Shown here piece by piece: positions 17,201 through 23,827 of a stretch of DNA of 34,443 bases (within the stretch, counting starts at the first letter, position 1; every line of letters starts with the position of its first letter). The position numbers were made by a program, and so were the translations under genes. The DNA comes from Uliginosibacterium gangwonense. GTDB lineage: Bacteria; Pseudomonadota; Gammaproteobacteria; Burkholderiales; Rhodocyclaceae. The stretch lies in NCBI GenBank assembly GCA_020723855.1, contig DYIB01000003.1, positions 28,386 to 62,828 on the forward strand. Direction: 5' to 3'. The notes beneath the pieces are model-generated. The model had not been told where the DNA came from. It saw only the letters and a program-made list of their open reading frames with translations, and ran no database searches.

Positions 17201-17411
17201 GGTGCGCGCCAAGCCCATCGCGCTGACCGGGCTGGCCGCCATGATCGGCGCCTTCTTCATCCTCGACGACCCGATCTTCAACGGCCTGGCCATCAGCCTG
17301 ATCTTCGGCATCTTCGTGTCCACCCTGCTCACGCTGGTGGTGATCCCGGTTCTGTATTACGCCGCCATGCGCAAGCGCATCGGGCAGCAGGACAACCCTT
17401 CCAACGCTTGA
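14211..17411 (+). CDS. RND family efflux pump, inner-membrane permease
   Basis: 1066 residues, the full length of an AcrB/HAE-type or CusA/HME-type pump. The N terminus has one membrane helix (LMALVAFLLGLFAVFVTP) followed by the porter domain opening EEEPQINVTMANVFIPFPGA. The proton-relay pair in helix 4 is D410-D411 in FSIGILVDDAIVVVENIH. The C-terminal half contains AVGLILIYLLVVAQFRSY and IALAGIIVRNSILLVDFINE. Gene order adaptor-SQR-pump-DUF2892 suggests the pump works with the upstream adaptor and exports something connected to sulfide oxidation, but the substrate cannot be deduced. No outer membrane factor gene is present. The conserved methionine pattern of copper pumps is not obvious, so HME assignment is not supported. 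Confidence 0.92.
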   Translation: MGISGRIAAYFQRNQLTPLMALVAFLLGLFAVFVTPREEEPQINVTMANVFIPFPGASAQDVEALVARPAEQVLARIAGIEHVYSVSRPGMAVITVQYEVGEDPIQALVRLYDTLDSHRDWVSPNLGVGQPIVKPKGIDDVPIVSLTFWTADPKRSAFELQQVARAAEIEFKRIPGTRDVTTIGGPGHVIRVIMDTDRMNAHGVTAQDLRAALQVSNAVQPSGSLVSGNQEMLVETGTYIETAADVKRLVVGVAAGRPVFMSDVARVEDGPDQPASYVWHGTRDGEFPAVTLAVSKKPGVNAADVAEAVIARAQSLKGSVIPEGVEFTVTRNYGATATDKAQKLIGKLVFATGSVVLLVLFALGRREALIVGLAVTLTLAATLFASWAWGFTLNRVSLFALIFSIGILVDDAIVVVENIHRWRELHPDKPLWELIPGAVDEVGGPTILATFTVIAALLPMAFVTGLMGPYMSPIPINSSMGMLISLAIAFVVTPWLAVKLLAKHHHAAGGESRLNARLDGLFRRVLPPFLDERTGGRARLKLWIGVLAAILVSVSLAALQLVVLKMLPFDNKSEFQVVLDMPVGTPVEETAKVLREIGGYLSTVKEVTDYQAYAGTASPINFNGLVRQYYLRASSELGDMQVNLVDKHERQRQSHEIAVAVRDEIAAIARRHGGNAKVVEVPPGPPVLSPIVAEVYGPDETGRIAVAKKVRAAFEGTADILGVDDSVQADARKAVLRVSQSKAAILGVAQKDIVEVVRMGLSGEDVTPAHSRGAKREIPVRITLPAEKQDSLDQLLKMTVRARDGQLVPVSELVEVRQAAREKAIYHKDLLPVVYVVGDMGGKLDSPLYGMFDIRSKLKDLPLEQGGTLDEYFIRQPKDPYAGYALKWDGEWQVTYETFRDMGAAYAVGLILIYLLVVAQFRSYLVPLIIMAPIPLTIIGVMPGHALLGSQFTATSMIGMIALAGIIVRNSILLVDFINEQVKAGLPFAEAVIQSAVVRAKPIALTGLAAMIGAFFILDDPIFNGLAISLIFGIFVSTLLTLVVIPVLYYAAMRKRIGQQDNPSNA

Positions 17412-17431
17412 CCCTTCGGAGGTACGACATC

Positions 17432-17659
17432 ATGACCGTCAACCAATACATCCGCATCTTCGCCGGCGCCTTCGTGCTGATCTCCCTGGCCCTGGGCGTC
17501 GAAGCCAGCCCCCTGTTCGTGAGCAAGAACTGGCTGTGGTTTACCGCCTTCGTCGGCGCCAATCTGTTCCAGAGCGGCTTCACCAGGTTCTGCCCCCTGG
17601 AGACCATCCTGGTGAAGCTGGGCGTGGCCAAGCACGGCGAGGGCGCCAGCTGCGCCTGA
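17432..17659 (+). CDS. DUF2892 (YgaP-like transmembrane) small membrane protein
   Basis: 75 residues with two membrane segments (IRIFAGAFVLISLALGVEAS and WLWFTAFVGANLFQSGF) followed by the conserved FTRFCPLETILVKLGV. This is the DUF2892 pattern, the same membrane domain found at the C terminus of YgaP, an inner-membrane rhodanese. Proteins of this family often accompany rhodaneses and sulfide oxidation genes. The cysteine in FCPLE is a candidate for a sulfur-carrying or metal site, but no activity is established. A GGAGG at 17418-17422 serves the ATG at 17432. It is the last gene of the module before the terminator. Confidence 0.88.
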   Translation: MTVNQYIRIFAGAFVLISLALGVEASPLFVSKNWLWFTAFVGANLFQSGFTRFCPLETILVKLGVAKHGEGASCA

Positions 17660-17706
17660 CGTTCGGAGTTTTCCTTCCTCCCCAACGGCGGCCCCCGCCG
17701 CTGCCT

Positions 17707-17735
17707 GCCCGGCCTGTGCGAGCCGGGCTTTTTTT
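17707..17735 (+). terminator. Rho-independent terminator closing the SQR/RND module
   Basis: A perfect seven-base stem GCCCGGC/GCCGGGC with an eight-base loop (17714-17721) is followed by seven T residues (17729-17735). It separates the plus-strand module from the convergent GntR gene ending at 17762. Confidence 0.9.
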
Positions 17736-17761
17736 CTTCGCCCGGTGATCGGCACGACGTG

Positions 17762-18655
17762 TCAGGGCTTATGGGCGCTCGCAATCCAAGGGTAGAAGGA
17801 ATCGCTGACGAACAGCTTTCCGGCTAGGGCGGGCACGAAGAGCTGCTGGTAGAAGACCGGTCTGGCGTCGCCGGCGCTGGCGGCGATTTCCACGATGAGG
17901 CCCAGGCTTTGGGCCGGCAGCCCGATGGCGCGGCAGGCGGGCTCGGGTAGCGGGGCGCACTGCACGGCGCGCGCCACATGGGTGATCGTGAGACCGTAGG
18001 TGGTCTGGATAAGGCCGGCGAAATTGGCGCCGTCCAGTTCCCGTAGCGGCATGGACTCGAGCACGGGGAAACGGTCCGGATCGAGATAGTAGCGATTGTA
18101 GATGGTGCAGCCGTCGGCGCTGACCAGGCGGTCGATCTCCAGCAGTTGCTTGTTCCGGGCGCCCATGGCCAGCCACTCGAAGTGCGCTCCTTCCTGGCTT
18201 ACTCTCTTTCGCGAGATCACGCGCGTCGTCATCGCGGCGAACTCCGTCCCTTCGCGGTTGAGGAAGCGGAACAGCCATGGACCGGCGATACGCCGGTCGG
18301 GCGGGGCGACGAAGGTTCCGCTTCCCTGCCTGCGCGTCACGTAACCGGCTGCCACCAGCCCCTGCACCGCGCGCTGCACCGTGCCCAGGCTGTAGGGCGT
18401 CAGCTCGGTCAGTTCGGATTCCGTCGGCAGCCGGTCGCCCGACCTCCAGTAGCCATCCTGGATGGCCGCAATGATGGCTTCTCTCAGAATCGCATGCTTC
18501 GGCGCCCGCGTCGGTGCGCTCGGCCGGTACTTGTCGAAGAAGTTGCCGTTCTGCTTCCGCATGCCCTTGAGCTTCTTGTTGTGTTGCGCCGCATCAACGT
18601 CGCGGGACTGCCTGGAATGCGTAGGAATCATTGTTTTGACTGTACTCATTGACAA
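17762..18655 (-). CDS. GntR/HutC-family transcriptional regulator with UTRA domain
   Basis: 297 residues. The winged helix-turn-helix covers about residues 50-117: ILREAIIAAIQDGYWRSGDR, then LPTESELTELTPYSLGTVQR, ending GYVTRRQGSGTFVAPP, all diagnostic of GntR. The C-terminal half (about 130-290) fits a UTRA ligand-binding domain, with a late YQQLFVPALAGKLF segment. The N-terminal 45 residues are a basic extension; an internal start (MRKQNGN at residue 32) is possible. The gene is divergent from the ABC-importer operon starting at 18772, so it most likely controls that operon in response to the transported compound or a breakdown product. A 12-base palindrome in the divergent gap is a candidate operator. 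Confidence 0.9.
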   Translation of the reverse strand: MSMSTVKTMIPTHSRQSRDVDAAQHNKKLKGMRKQNGNFFDKYRPSAPTRAPKHAILREAIIAAIQDGYWRSGDRLPTESELTELTPYSLGTVQRAVQGLVAAGYVTRRQGSGTFVAPPDRRIAGPWLFRFLNREGTEFAAMTTRVISRKRVSQEGAHFEWLAMGARNKQLLEIDRLVSADGCTIYNRYYLDPDRFPVLESMPLRELDGANFAGLIQTTYGLTITHVARAVQCAPLPEPACRAIGLPAQSLGLIVEIAASAGDARPVFYQQLFVPALAGKLFVSDSFYPWIASAHKP

Positions 18656-18672
18656 CCGCTACAAAATCGGAG

Positions 18673-18694
18673 TTGACACAAATACTATATAGTA
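18673..18694 (+). promoter_or_regulatory. Divergent promoter region with TACTATATAGTA palindrome
   Basis: TTGACA at 18673-18678 is a good -35 element for the plus-strand operon, though no strong -10 stands at 16-18 bases. The sequence TACTATATAGTA at 18683-18694 is a perfect 12-base palindrome placed between -35 and the likely -10, a position suited to repression by the neighbouring GntR protein. A second TTGACA occurs at 18649-18654 inside the start of the regulator gene. Confidence 0.5.
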
Positions 18695-18771
18695 ATAGCC
18701 TGCATCCAAAAAATCGAGCCGGCGCCAGACATGGGGCCAGGCGTGCTGACGATAACTCGGTGAGGATGACA

Positions 18772-19653
18772 ATGCAATTGCGCCAAGCGATGAAGGAGGA
18801 GGACGGCGAGCGCGGCGTCACGACAGGCGTTACCCCGCCGGCGGCGGAACAGGATCCGGCGGTGCGGGGTTCCAAGGTCTGGTCCAAGGTTCGTGCCGTT
18901 GCTTTCAACCTGCTTTCCCTGATCGTGGTCTTGCTGATCTGGGAAGTCATGGCAGAACGCGCCAACTCTCCCTACTTCCCGGCGCCGCTGCACATTCTCG
19001 CAGCCTTCGTCCAGCTCCTCCAGCAGGGCGACATTCTGGGCAATTCCCTGTGGACCCACATCAACGCCAGCGTCTATCGCCTGCTGGTGGGCTTCGGCCT
19101 GGGCGTCGCGTTGGGTGTGCCGCTGGGCCTGCTCATGGGCCTCTACAAGAACCTCTATGTGAGCATGCGCGCGGTGATCGAGCCATTCCGGTTCATCCCG
19201 CCCATCGCCTGGATTCCGCTGGCGATCATCTTCTTCAGCGGCATCGGCCGCTACGCCTTCCTGATCTTTCTGGGAGCGTTCTTCCCGGTGTTCACTGCGA
19301 CGCTGGTGGGGGTCGGGCGCGTCGAGCCCATCCATCGCAAGGTGTTCCAGGTCTACGGCGCGGGTAAGTTCTACATTCTGAGGCGTGTCGTGTTCCCCAC
19401 CGTCCTGCCCGACATACTGGGCGGAATGCGGGTGGGGCTGGGCACGGCGTGGATGACCATCGTCGCGGCCGAGCTCACCGGAGGCGAGCCCATCGGCCTG
19501 GGGCGCATGATGGTGAACTACTCCGAACTGCTGCGCATACCGGAGGTGGTCGTGGCCATGATCCTGATCGGTGCCATCGGTTTCATTCTCAACGAAGCCT
19601 TGCTGTTGGCGGAGAAGATCCTGTTCCGCTGGCGCTGGCAGGTTTCTCTCTAA
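18772..19653 (+). CDS. ABC transporter permease, nitrate/sulfonate/taurine type (SsuC/TauC-like)
   Basis: 293 residues with about six membrane helices after a polar N-terminal 35 residues. The first helix is NLLSLIVVLLIWEVMA, and the cytoplasmic coupling loop reads FQVYGAGKFYILRRVVFP with TVLPDILGGMRVGLGTAW, the family's EAA-type motif. The ATG at 18772 is chosen because GAGG lies seven bases before it; ATG at 18766 and 18790 are alternatives. It would form the inner-membrane channel for the importer with the ATPase at 19686 and the binding protein at 20534. First gene of the operon facing the GntR regulator. Families of this type import nitrate, sulfonates, thiamine precursors or aromatic acids; the substrate is open. 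Confidence 0.9.
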   Translation: MQLRQAMKEEDGERGVTTGVTPPAAEQDPAVRGSKVWSKVRAVAFNLLSLIVVLLIWEVMAERANSPYFPAPLHILAAFVQLLQQGDILGNSLWTHINASVYRLLVGFGLGVALGVPLGLLMGLYKNLYVSMRAVIEPFRFIPPIAWIPLAIIFFSGIGRYAFLIFLGAFFPVFTATLVGVGRVEPIHRKVFQVYGAGKFYILRRVVFPTVLPDILGGMRVGLGTAWMTIVAAELTGGEPIGLGRMMVNYSELLRIPEVVVAMILIGAIGFILNEALLLAEKILFRWRWQVSL

Positions 19654-19685
19654 GAGAGCCTTCTCGTTCAAGGAGGAGTGTCAGT

Positions 19686-20483
19686 ATGGATCGGGGCAAC
19701 CAGATCATGGTCCAGGTGAGGGAATCTCACCACTACGGTACGTTCCAGGTGCATGACCGGATCGAATTCGACGTGCGCGTCAATGAGTTCCTGTGCGTCT
19801 GCGGTCCCAGCGGATGCGGCAAGACGACGCTGCTCGACATCCTGTCCGGCCTCATGCGCCCAACCCAGGGGCAGGTCCTGATACACGGCGATCCGGTCAA
19901 TCCCAAGAAGCAGAACATCTCCTTCGTCTTCCAGGAACCCTCGACGCTGCCCTGGCTGACCGTGTGGGAGAACATCGCGGTCGGACTGCGCGTCAAGAAA
20001 CGGCCTTCCGCCGAAGTCAGGCGGGTGGTGGACGACATCATCGACGTGGTGGGCCTGAGGGGTTTCGAGAAACACTATCCCCACCAGATCTCCGGCGGCA
20101 TGAAGCAAAGGGTGGCGATTGCCCGGGCCTTCGCCACCGACGCCGATCTGGTCCTGATGGACGAGCCTTTCGTGAGCCTGGACCAGCCGACGCGGGAGCG
20201 GATGCAGCGGGAAGTGCTCGACATCTGGTCGCGCCGCAAGCGCACCATCGTGTTCGTCACCCACAACCTGGAGGAGGCCGTGTTCCTGGGAGACCGGGTG
20301 GTGATCCTCTCGGCCAAGCCGGCGCGCATCCGGGCCGATATCGACATCGATCTGTCCCGGCCGCGCGACCCCCTGAGCCCCGAATTCATGGCGCTGCGCT
20401 CACGCTGCGCGGCGCTGTTGAGCGAGCTCTCGACGCAGAAGGACACAACAAGAAGCGAGACAGGGACGCGTCGCGCCCACTGA
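19686..20483 (+). CDS. ABC transporter ATP-binding protein, nitrate/sulfonate/taurine type (SsuB/TauB-like)
   Basis: 265 residues with all ATPase motifs: Walker A GPSGCGKTT, Q-loop in SFVFQEPSTLPWLTV, signature ISGGMKQRVAIARA, Walker B DLVLMDEPFVSLD and H-loop IVFVTHNLEEAVFLGD. The LPWLTVWENI and VTHNLEEAVFL phrases are characteristic of the SsuB/TauB/NrtD group. A GGAGGAG ribosome binding site precedes the ATG at 19686. It energises the permease encoded 32 bases upstream. Residues after about 250 are a polar tail without homology I recognise. Confidence 0.93.
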   Translation: MDRGNQIMVQVRESHHYGTFQVHDRIEFDVRVNEFLCVCGPSGCGKTTLLDILSGLMRPTQGQVLIHGDPVNPKKQNISFVFQEPSTLPWLTVWENIAVGLRVKKRPSAEVRRVVDDIIDVVGLRGFEKHYPHQISGGMKQRVAIARAFATDADLVLMDEPFVSLDQPTRERMQREVLDIWSRRKRTIVFVTHNLEEAVFLGDRVVILSAKPARIRADIDIDLSRPRDPLSPEFMALRSRCAALLSELSTQKDTTRSETGTRRAH

Positions 20484-20533
20484 TCTCTCGCGGTAGCTGA
20501 CTCTCGATTGGTACCAACTGGAGGAGGATAGAC

Positions 20534-21550
20534 ATGCATGCATTGAGAAAGGTGTTTTCTTTCGCTGTCGTGGCAGGGCTCGCGGCCGGGATGGCGTTCG
20601 CTCCCGCCCATGCCCAGGGCAAGCCGCTGGTCGAGCTGACCATTGCCGACCAGATCGGCTCGGAGGTGGATTACGCGAACGTGTGGGTGGCGGAGCACGA
20701 GGGCTACTTCGCCGAGGAGGGCATCAAGCTGGTTCGCAAGACCTACGCCAACGGGCCCGAGGCGTTGCTGCATTTCGCCAACGGTGAAGTGCAGACCCTG
20801 ATGGGCGGGCTTGCTCCCATCATGCAGGCGGCGTCGCGCGGGCAGGACTTCAAGATCCTGATGTCCGTCACGAAGAACAACGCACCGCTGGTGGGCAGGA
20901 AGGACATCACCGGCTGGAAGCAGCTGGAAGGCAAGACGGTGGGCAGTCCCGGGCTGGGAACGGTGCAGGATGCGATCCTCAACTACGTCCAGGCGACCCA
21001 GGGTATCAAGTTCAAGCGTGTCTTCGCCAAGGTGTCCGACTTCGGCGTGATGCTGGACAAGGGTGAAATCGACGCCTTCATCTCCTGGGAACCGGCAGCG
21101 GCGACGGCCATTTCGCAGAACCCCAAACTGCACTACATCGCCCAGAACCCGCCGATTCCCAACGCCGAGAGCCTGCTGCTGATCGCCCACCCCAACCTCG
21201 TGCGCGACAAGCCGGAGGTCGTCGCGGGACTGGTGAAGGCCACCCTGCGCGGCATGGACTACATCAAGAAGAACCCGCCGGAAAAGGTCGCCGAGATCGT
21301 GGCCAAGAAAATGAATGACCCGAAGGCGAAGCCTGTCGCGCTGACGGCCATGGGTTCGGTGATCATCACCGAGCCGCGCATCGACATGCCCTCGACGCGG
21401 ATCATCCTGAAGACCATTGCCGATGCGGGCAAGATCCCCGCGCACCTGGCCAAGGACATCGACGGCTGGGTCAACAAGTACCTGGACAACTCCTATCTCG
21501 AGAGGGCCGAGCGCGAGCTGGGCCGGATGAAAGTCAGCGCGGCGAAGTGA
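20534..21550 (+). CDS. ABC transporter substrate-binding protein, NMT1/THI5-like
   Basis: 338 residues with a Sec signal peptide (LRKVFSFAVVAGLAAGMAFA, cleavage after AHA-QG). The mature protein has the NMT1/SsuA layout: VWVAEHEGYFAEEGIKLVRK, then ALLHFANGEVQTLMGGLAPI, then WKQLEGKTVGSPGLGTVQDA and GEIDAFISWEPAA. These features bind small ligands such as sulfonates, nitrate, pyrimidine precursors or aromatic acids in the periplasm. GGAGGAGG stands just upstream of the ATG. A TTGGTACCAA palindrome at 20508-20517 lies in the short gap before the gene and is of unknown meaning. Confidence 0.92.
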   Translation: MHALRKVFSFAVVAGLAAGMAFAPAHAQGKPLVELTIADQIGSEVDYANVWVAEHEGYFAEEGIKLVRKTYANGPEALLHFANGEVQTLMGGLAPIMQAASRGQDFKILMSVTKNNAPLVGRKDITGWKQLEGKTVGSPGLGTVQDAILNYVQATQGIKFKRVFAKVSDFGVMLDKGEIDAFISWEPAAATAISQNPKLHYIAQNPPIPNAESLLLIAHPNLVRDKPEVVAGLVKATLRGMDYIKKNPPEKVAEIVAKKMNDPKAKPVALTAMGSVIITEPRIDMPSTRIILKTIADAGKIPAHLAKDIDGWVNKYLDNSYLERAERELGRMKVSAAK

Positions 21551-21568
21551 CGGGGTCGGGCGGGCAAC

Positions 21569-22990
21569 ATGGCACATAGGGGCGCGATCACCGCCGCCCA
21601 TGCTGCGGCGGCGGAGGCAGGGGCGGAGATCCTGCGGGCGGGTGGCAGCGCGGCCGATGCGGCCGTCGCCGTCGCCGCCGCCCTGTGCGTATGCGATCCG
21701 GCCAATTGCGGGATCGGCGGCTATGGCGGCTTCATGGTGGTGCATCGGGGCGTCTCCGCCACCGGGGCGGAGGTCGTGAATTTCAACACGGCGGTGCCGA
21801 GGGAGTTCGACCCCGCGTCCTTGGGGAGCGCGGCGCGCACCGGGCGCTTCGTTCATGGCGCCGCCTCCGTGTCATTCCCGGCGGTGGTGCCCGGCCTGGC
21901 GGCGGCCCACCAGGCGTTCGGCAGGCTGCCCCTTGGCGATCTGCTGGCTCCGGCCGTGAAGCTCGCCCGGGCCGGGTTCGTGGTCACGCCCGACCTGGAA
22001 CGAAGTCTGGCCTGGGCGATGCGCAGCCATGGCGGCGTGTCGGCCGTATTCAAGAAAGTGTTTACCCGGAACGGTGAGCCGCTCAAGGCGGGCGAGCGGC
22101 TGGTCCAGCCGGAACTGGCCGCGTCGCTCGACTACATCGCCGTCCACGGGGTCGAGGCTTTACGGGGCGGACCCCTGGTGGACGCGATCTGTGCGGCCGT
22201 CTCCAAAGCCGGGGGAAGCCTGTCACAGAAAGACTTCGCAGAGGGGGCGGTGAGCGTGGGGCCGGCCGAGCAGACGCGGTTCCGCGATGCGGTCATCCAC
22301 GGGGCGCCCAAGCGGGGATCCGGCTACGGCATCCTGTCGCACGCCTTGGCGCAGCTCGAGGGCCACGCGCGGCCCGACAACCGGCAGGCGCGCTACATCG
22401 AGGCAGTGGCGGAGGCCCTGCGCGCCGCCTGGAGCGAGCAGCACGCGCTCTACTCCCTGCTCATCGCCGAGAGCCGGCACACCAATCACTTCTGTGCGGC
22501 GGACCGGGGCGGTATGCTGTTGTCCTGCACCTTCACCCATGGTCCCCTGTGGTTCGGCTCGGGCCTGGTGGCGCCGGAGACCGGGATATTGCTCAACTGC
22601 GGCGTCAACCTGTTCGCACGGCGCCGGTCGGACGACGCGATCCTGCCCCTGACCAACCTGACCCCCGTGGTGGTGGCGTGCGCCGACGGCGGCCGACACG
22701 CGGTCGGCTCGCCGGGCGGGATCCGCATTCCGGCCGTGGTACTGCAGGCCGTGCTGGATCTCGTCTGGTACAAGCTGCCGCTGTCCGAAGCGCTGCCGCT
22801 GCCGCGGGTTTCGGTGGACTTCGACGGCAATGAGGAAGTGGAGCCGGCGCTGAAAAGCCTGGCGCCGGGCGCGCGGGAGCTCCGCGCCCGTGACTACTAC
22901 GGGCCGGCGTCCGGCCTGTCGCTGCCGATCAGGGGGGAGACCGCGTGCGCGTCCGATCCCCGGTTTTCCTCGGCAGCAATCGTCGTGTGA
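21569..22990 (+). CDS. Gamma-glutamyltransferase-family Ntn hydrolase, short, without signal peptide
   Basis: 473 residues, clearly shorter than the usual 560-580 for Ggt. The N-terminal Ggt signature is present (GAEILRAGGSAADAAVAVAA, ANCGIGGYGGFMVV). The catalytic threonine that becomes the new N terminus after self-cleavage is probably T305, in SRHTNHFCAADRGG, followed by LLSCTFTHGP and GSGLVAPETGILLNCGV. Cleavage there would give chains of about 304 and 169 residues. The glycine-rich oxyanion region appears as VGSPGGIRIPAVVLQ. With no signal peptide the enzyme should be cytoplasmic, unlike classical periplasmic Ggt, which suggests hydrolysis of an imported gamma-glutamyl or other amide. 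Its position directly after the importer supports action on the imported compound. Cephalosporin-acylase-like amidase activity is an alternative. Confidence 0.85.
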   Translation: MAHRGAITAAHAAAAEAGAEILRAGGSAADAAVAVAAALCVCDPANCGIGGYGGFMVVHRGVSATGAEVVNFNTAVPREFDPASLGSAARTGRFVHGAASVSFPAVVPGLAAAHQAFGRLPLGDLLAPAVKLARAGFVVTPDLERSLAWAMRSHGGVSAVFKKVFTRNGEPLKAGERLVQPELAASLDYIAVHGVEALRGGPLVDAICAAVSKAGGSLSQKDFAEGAVSVGPAEQTRFRDAVIHGAPKRGSGYGILSHALAQLEGHARPDNRQARYIEAVAEALRAAWSEQHALYSLLIAESRHTNHFCAADRGGMLLSCTFTHGPLWFGSGLVAPETGILLNCGVNLFARRRSDDAILPLTNLTPVVVACADGGRHAVGSPGGIRIPAVVLQAVLDLVWYKLPLSEALPLPRVSVDFDGNEEVEPALKSLAPGARELRARDYYGPASGLSLPIRGETACASDPRFSSAAIVV

Positions 22991-23028
22991 CAAGGTTGGA
23001 ATGCTTTGATAACGGGCTTGGCGGAGAC

Positions 23029-23799
23029 ATGAAGATAATCGACCAGCTTTTCTCGCTGCAGGGGCGGATCGCCCTCGTCACGGGCGCCAGTTCGGGGATC
23101 GGCCGGGGCCTGGCGCAGGCGCTCGCGGCCGCGGGCGCGAAGGTCGTCCTGGTGGCGCGCCGTGCGGAGCGGCTGAACGAGACGGCCGAGGTGATCAGGT
23201 GCGAGGGCGGGGACGCCGCCTGCCTCGAGGCGGATCTGTGCGACCGCCGCCAGCTCGCCGAATGCGTCAGCCGCGCATCGCATCCCTTCGGAGCGCCAGA
23301 CATCCTGGTCAATTCGGCGGGCATCAACATCCGCCGGGCGGCGCTGGAAGTGAGCGACGAGGATTGGGACAGGACCCTGGAGCTCAACCTCACCGTGCCC
23401 TTCCGGCTGGCGCAGGGCCTGGTGCCGGGCATGCAGAGACAGGGCTGGGGGCGGATCATCAATATCGCCTCGCTGCAGTCGGTGCGGGCCTTCCCCAACA
23501 GCATTGCTTACGGTGCATCGAAGGGCGGCGTGGTCCAGCTCACCCGCGCCATGGCGGAAGCCTGGTCGCGCAGCGGCATCACTTGCAACGCCATCGCGCC
23601 GGGCTACATCCCGACCGAGCTGACCGCCTCGATCACCGCCAACTCGGCGGCGGTCGCGGATCTGGCGGCCAAGACCATGGTGGGCCGCGTCGGGCAGGTC
23701 GAGGATCTCTACGGCGCTGCCCTGTTCCTGGCTTCCCCCGCCTCGGACTACGTCACGGGCCAGACCCTGTTCGTCGACGGCGGCTTCACCGCGCGCTGA
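23029..23799 (+). CDS. Short-chain dehydrogenase/reductase (SDR)
   Basis: 256 residues of a classical SDR. The cofactor motif is ALVTGASSGIGRGLAQALAA, the structural motif is LVNSAGINIRRA, the catalytic serine lies in INIASLQSVRAF and the catalytic Tyr-Lys pair in AYGASKGGVVQL. After the second strand comes VLVARRAERLNET; the two arginines suggest NADP(H). The sequence is of the gluconate 5-dehydrogenase / 3-oxoacyl-reductase-like kind. The frame is open upstream to 22945, but homology begins at the ATG at 23029, which has GCGGAGAC before it. In this operon it could oxidise a beta-hydroxy acid to the beta-keto acid used by the BKACE enzyme at 27392; that is inference. Confidence 0.9.
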   Translation: MKIIDQLFSLQGRIALVTGASSGIGRGLAQALAAAGAKVVLVARRAERLNETAEVIRCEGGDAACLEADLCDRRQLAECVSRASHPFGAPDILVNSAGINIRRAALEVSDEDWDRTLELNLTVPFRLAQGLVPGMQRQGWGRIINIASLQSVRAFPNSIAYGASKGGVVQLTRAMAEAWSRSGITCNAIAPGYIPTELTASITANSAAVADLAAKTMVGRVGQVEDLYGAALFLASPASDYVTGQTLFVDGGFTAR

Positions 23800-23827
23800 G
23801 CATCCTGCAACCCAAGGACCAAGCGAA

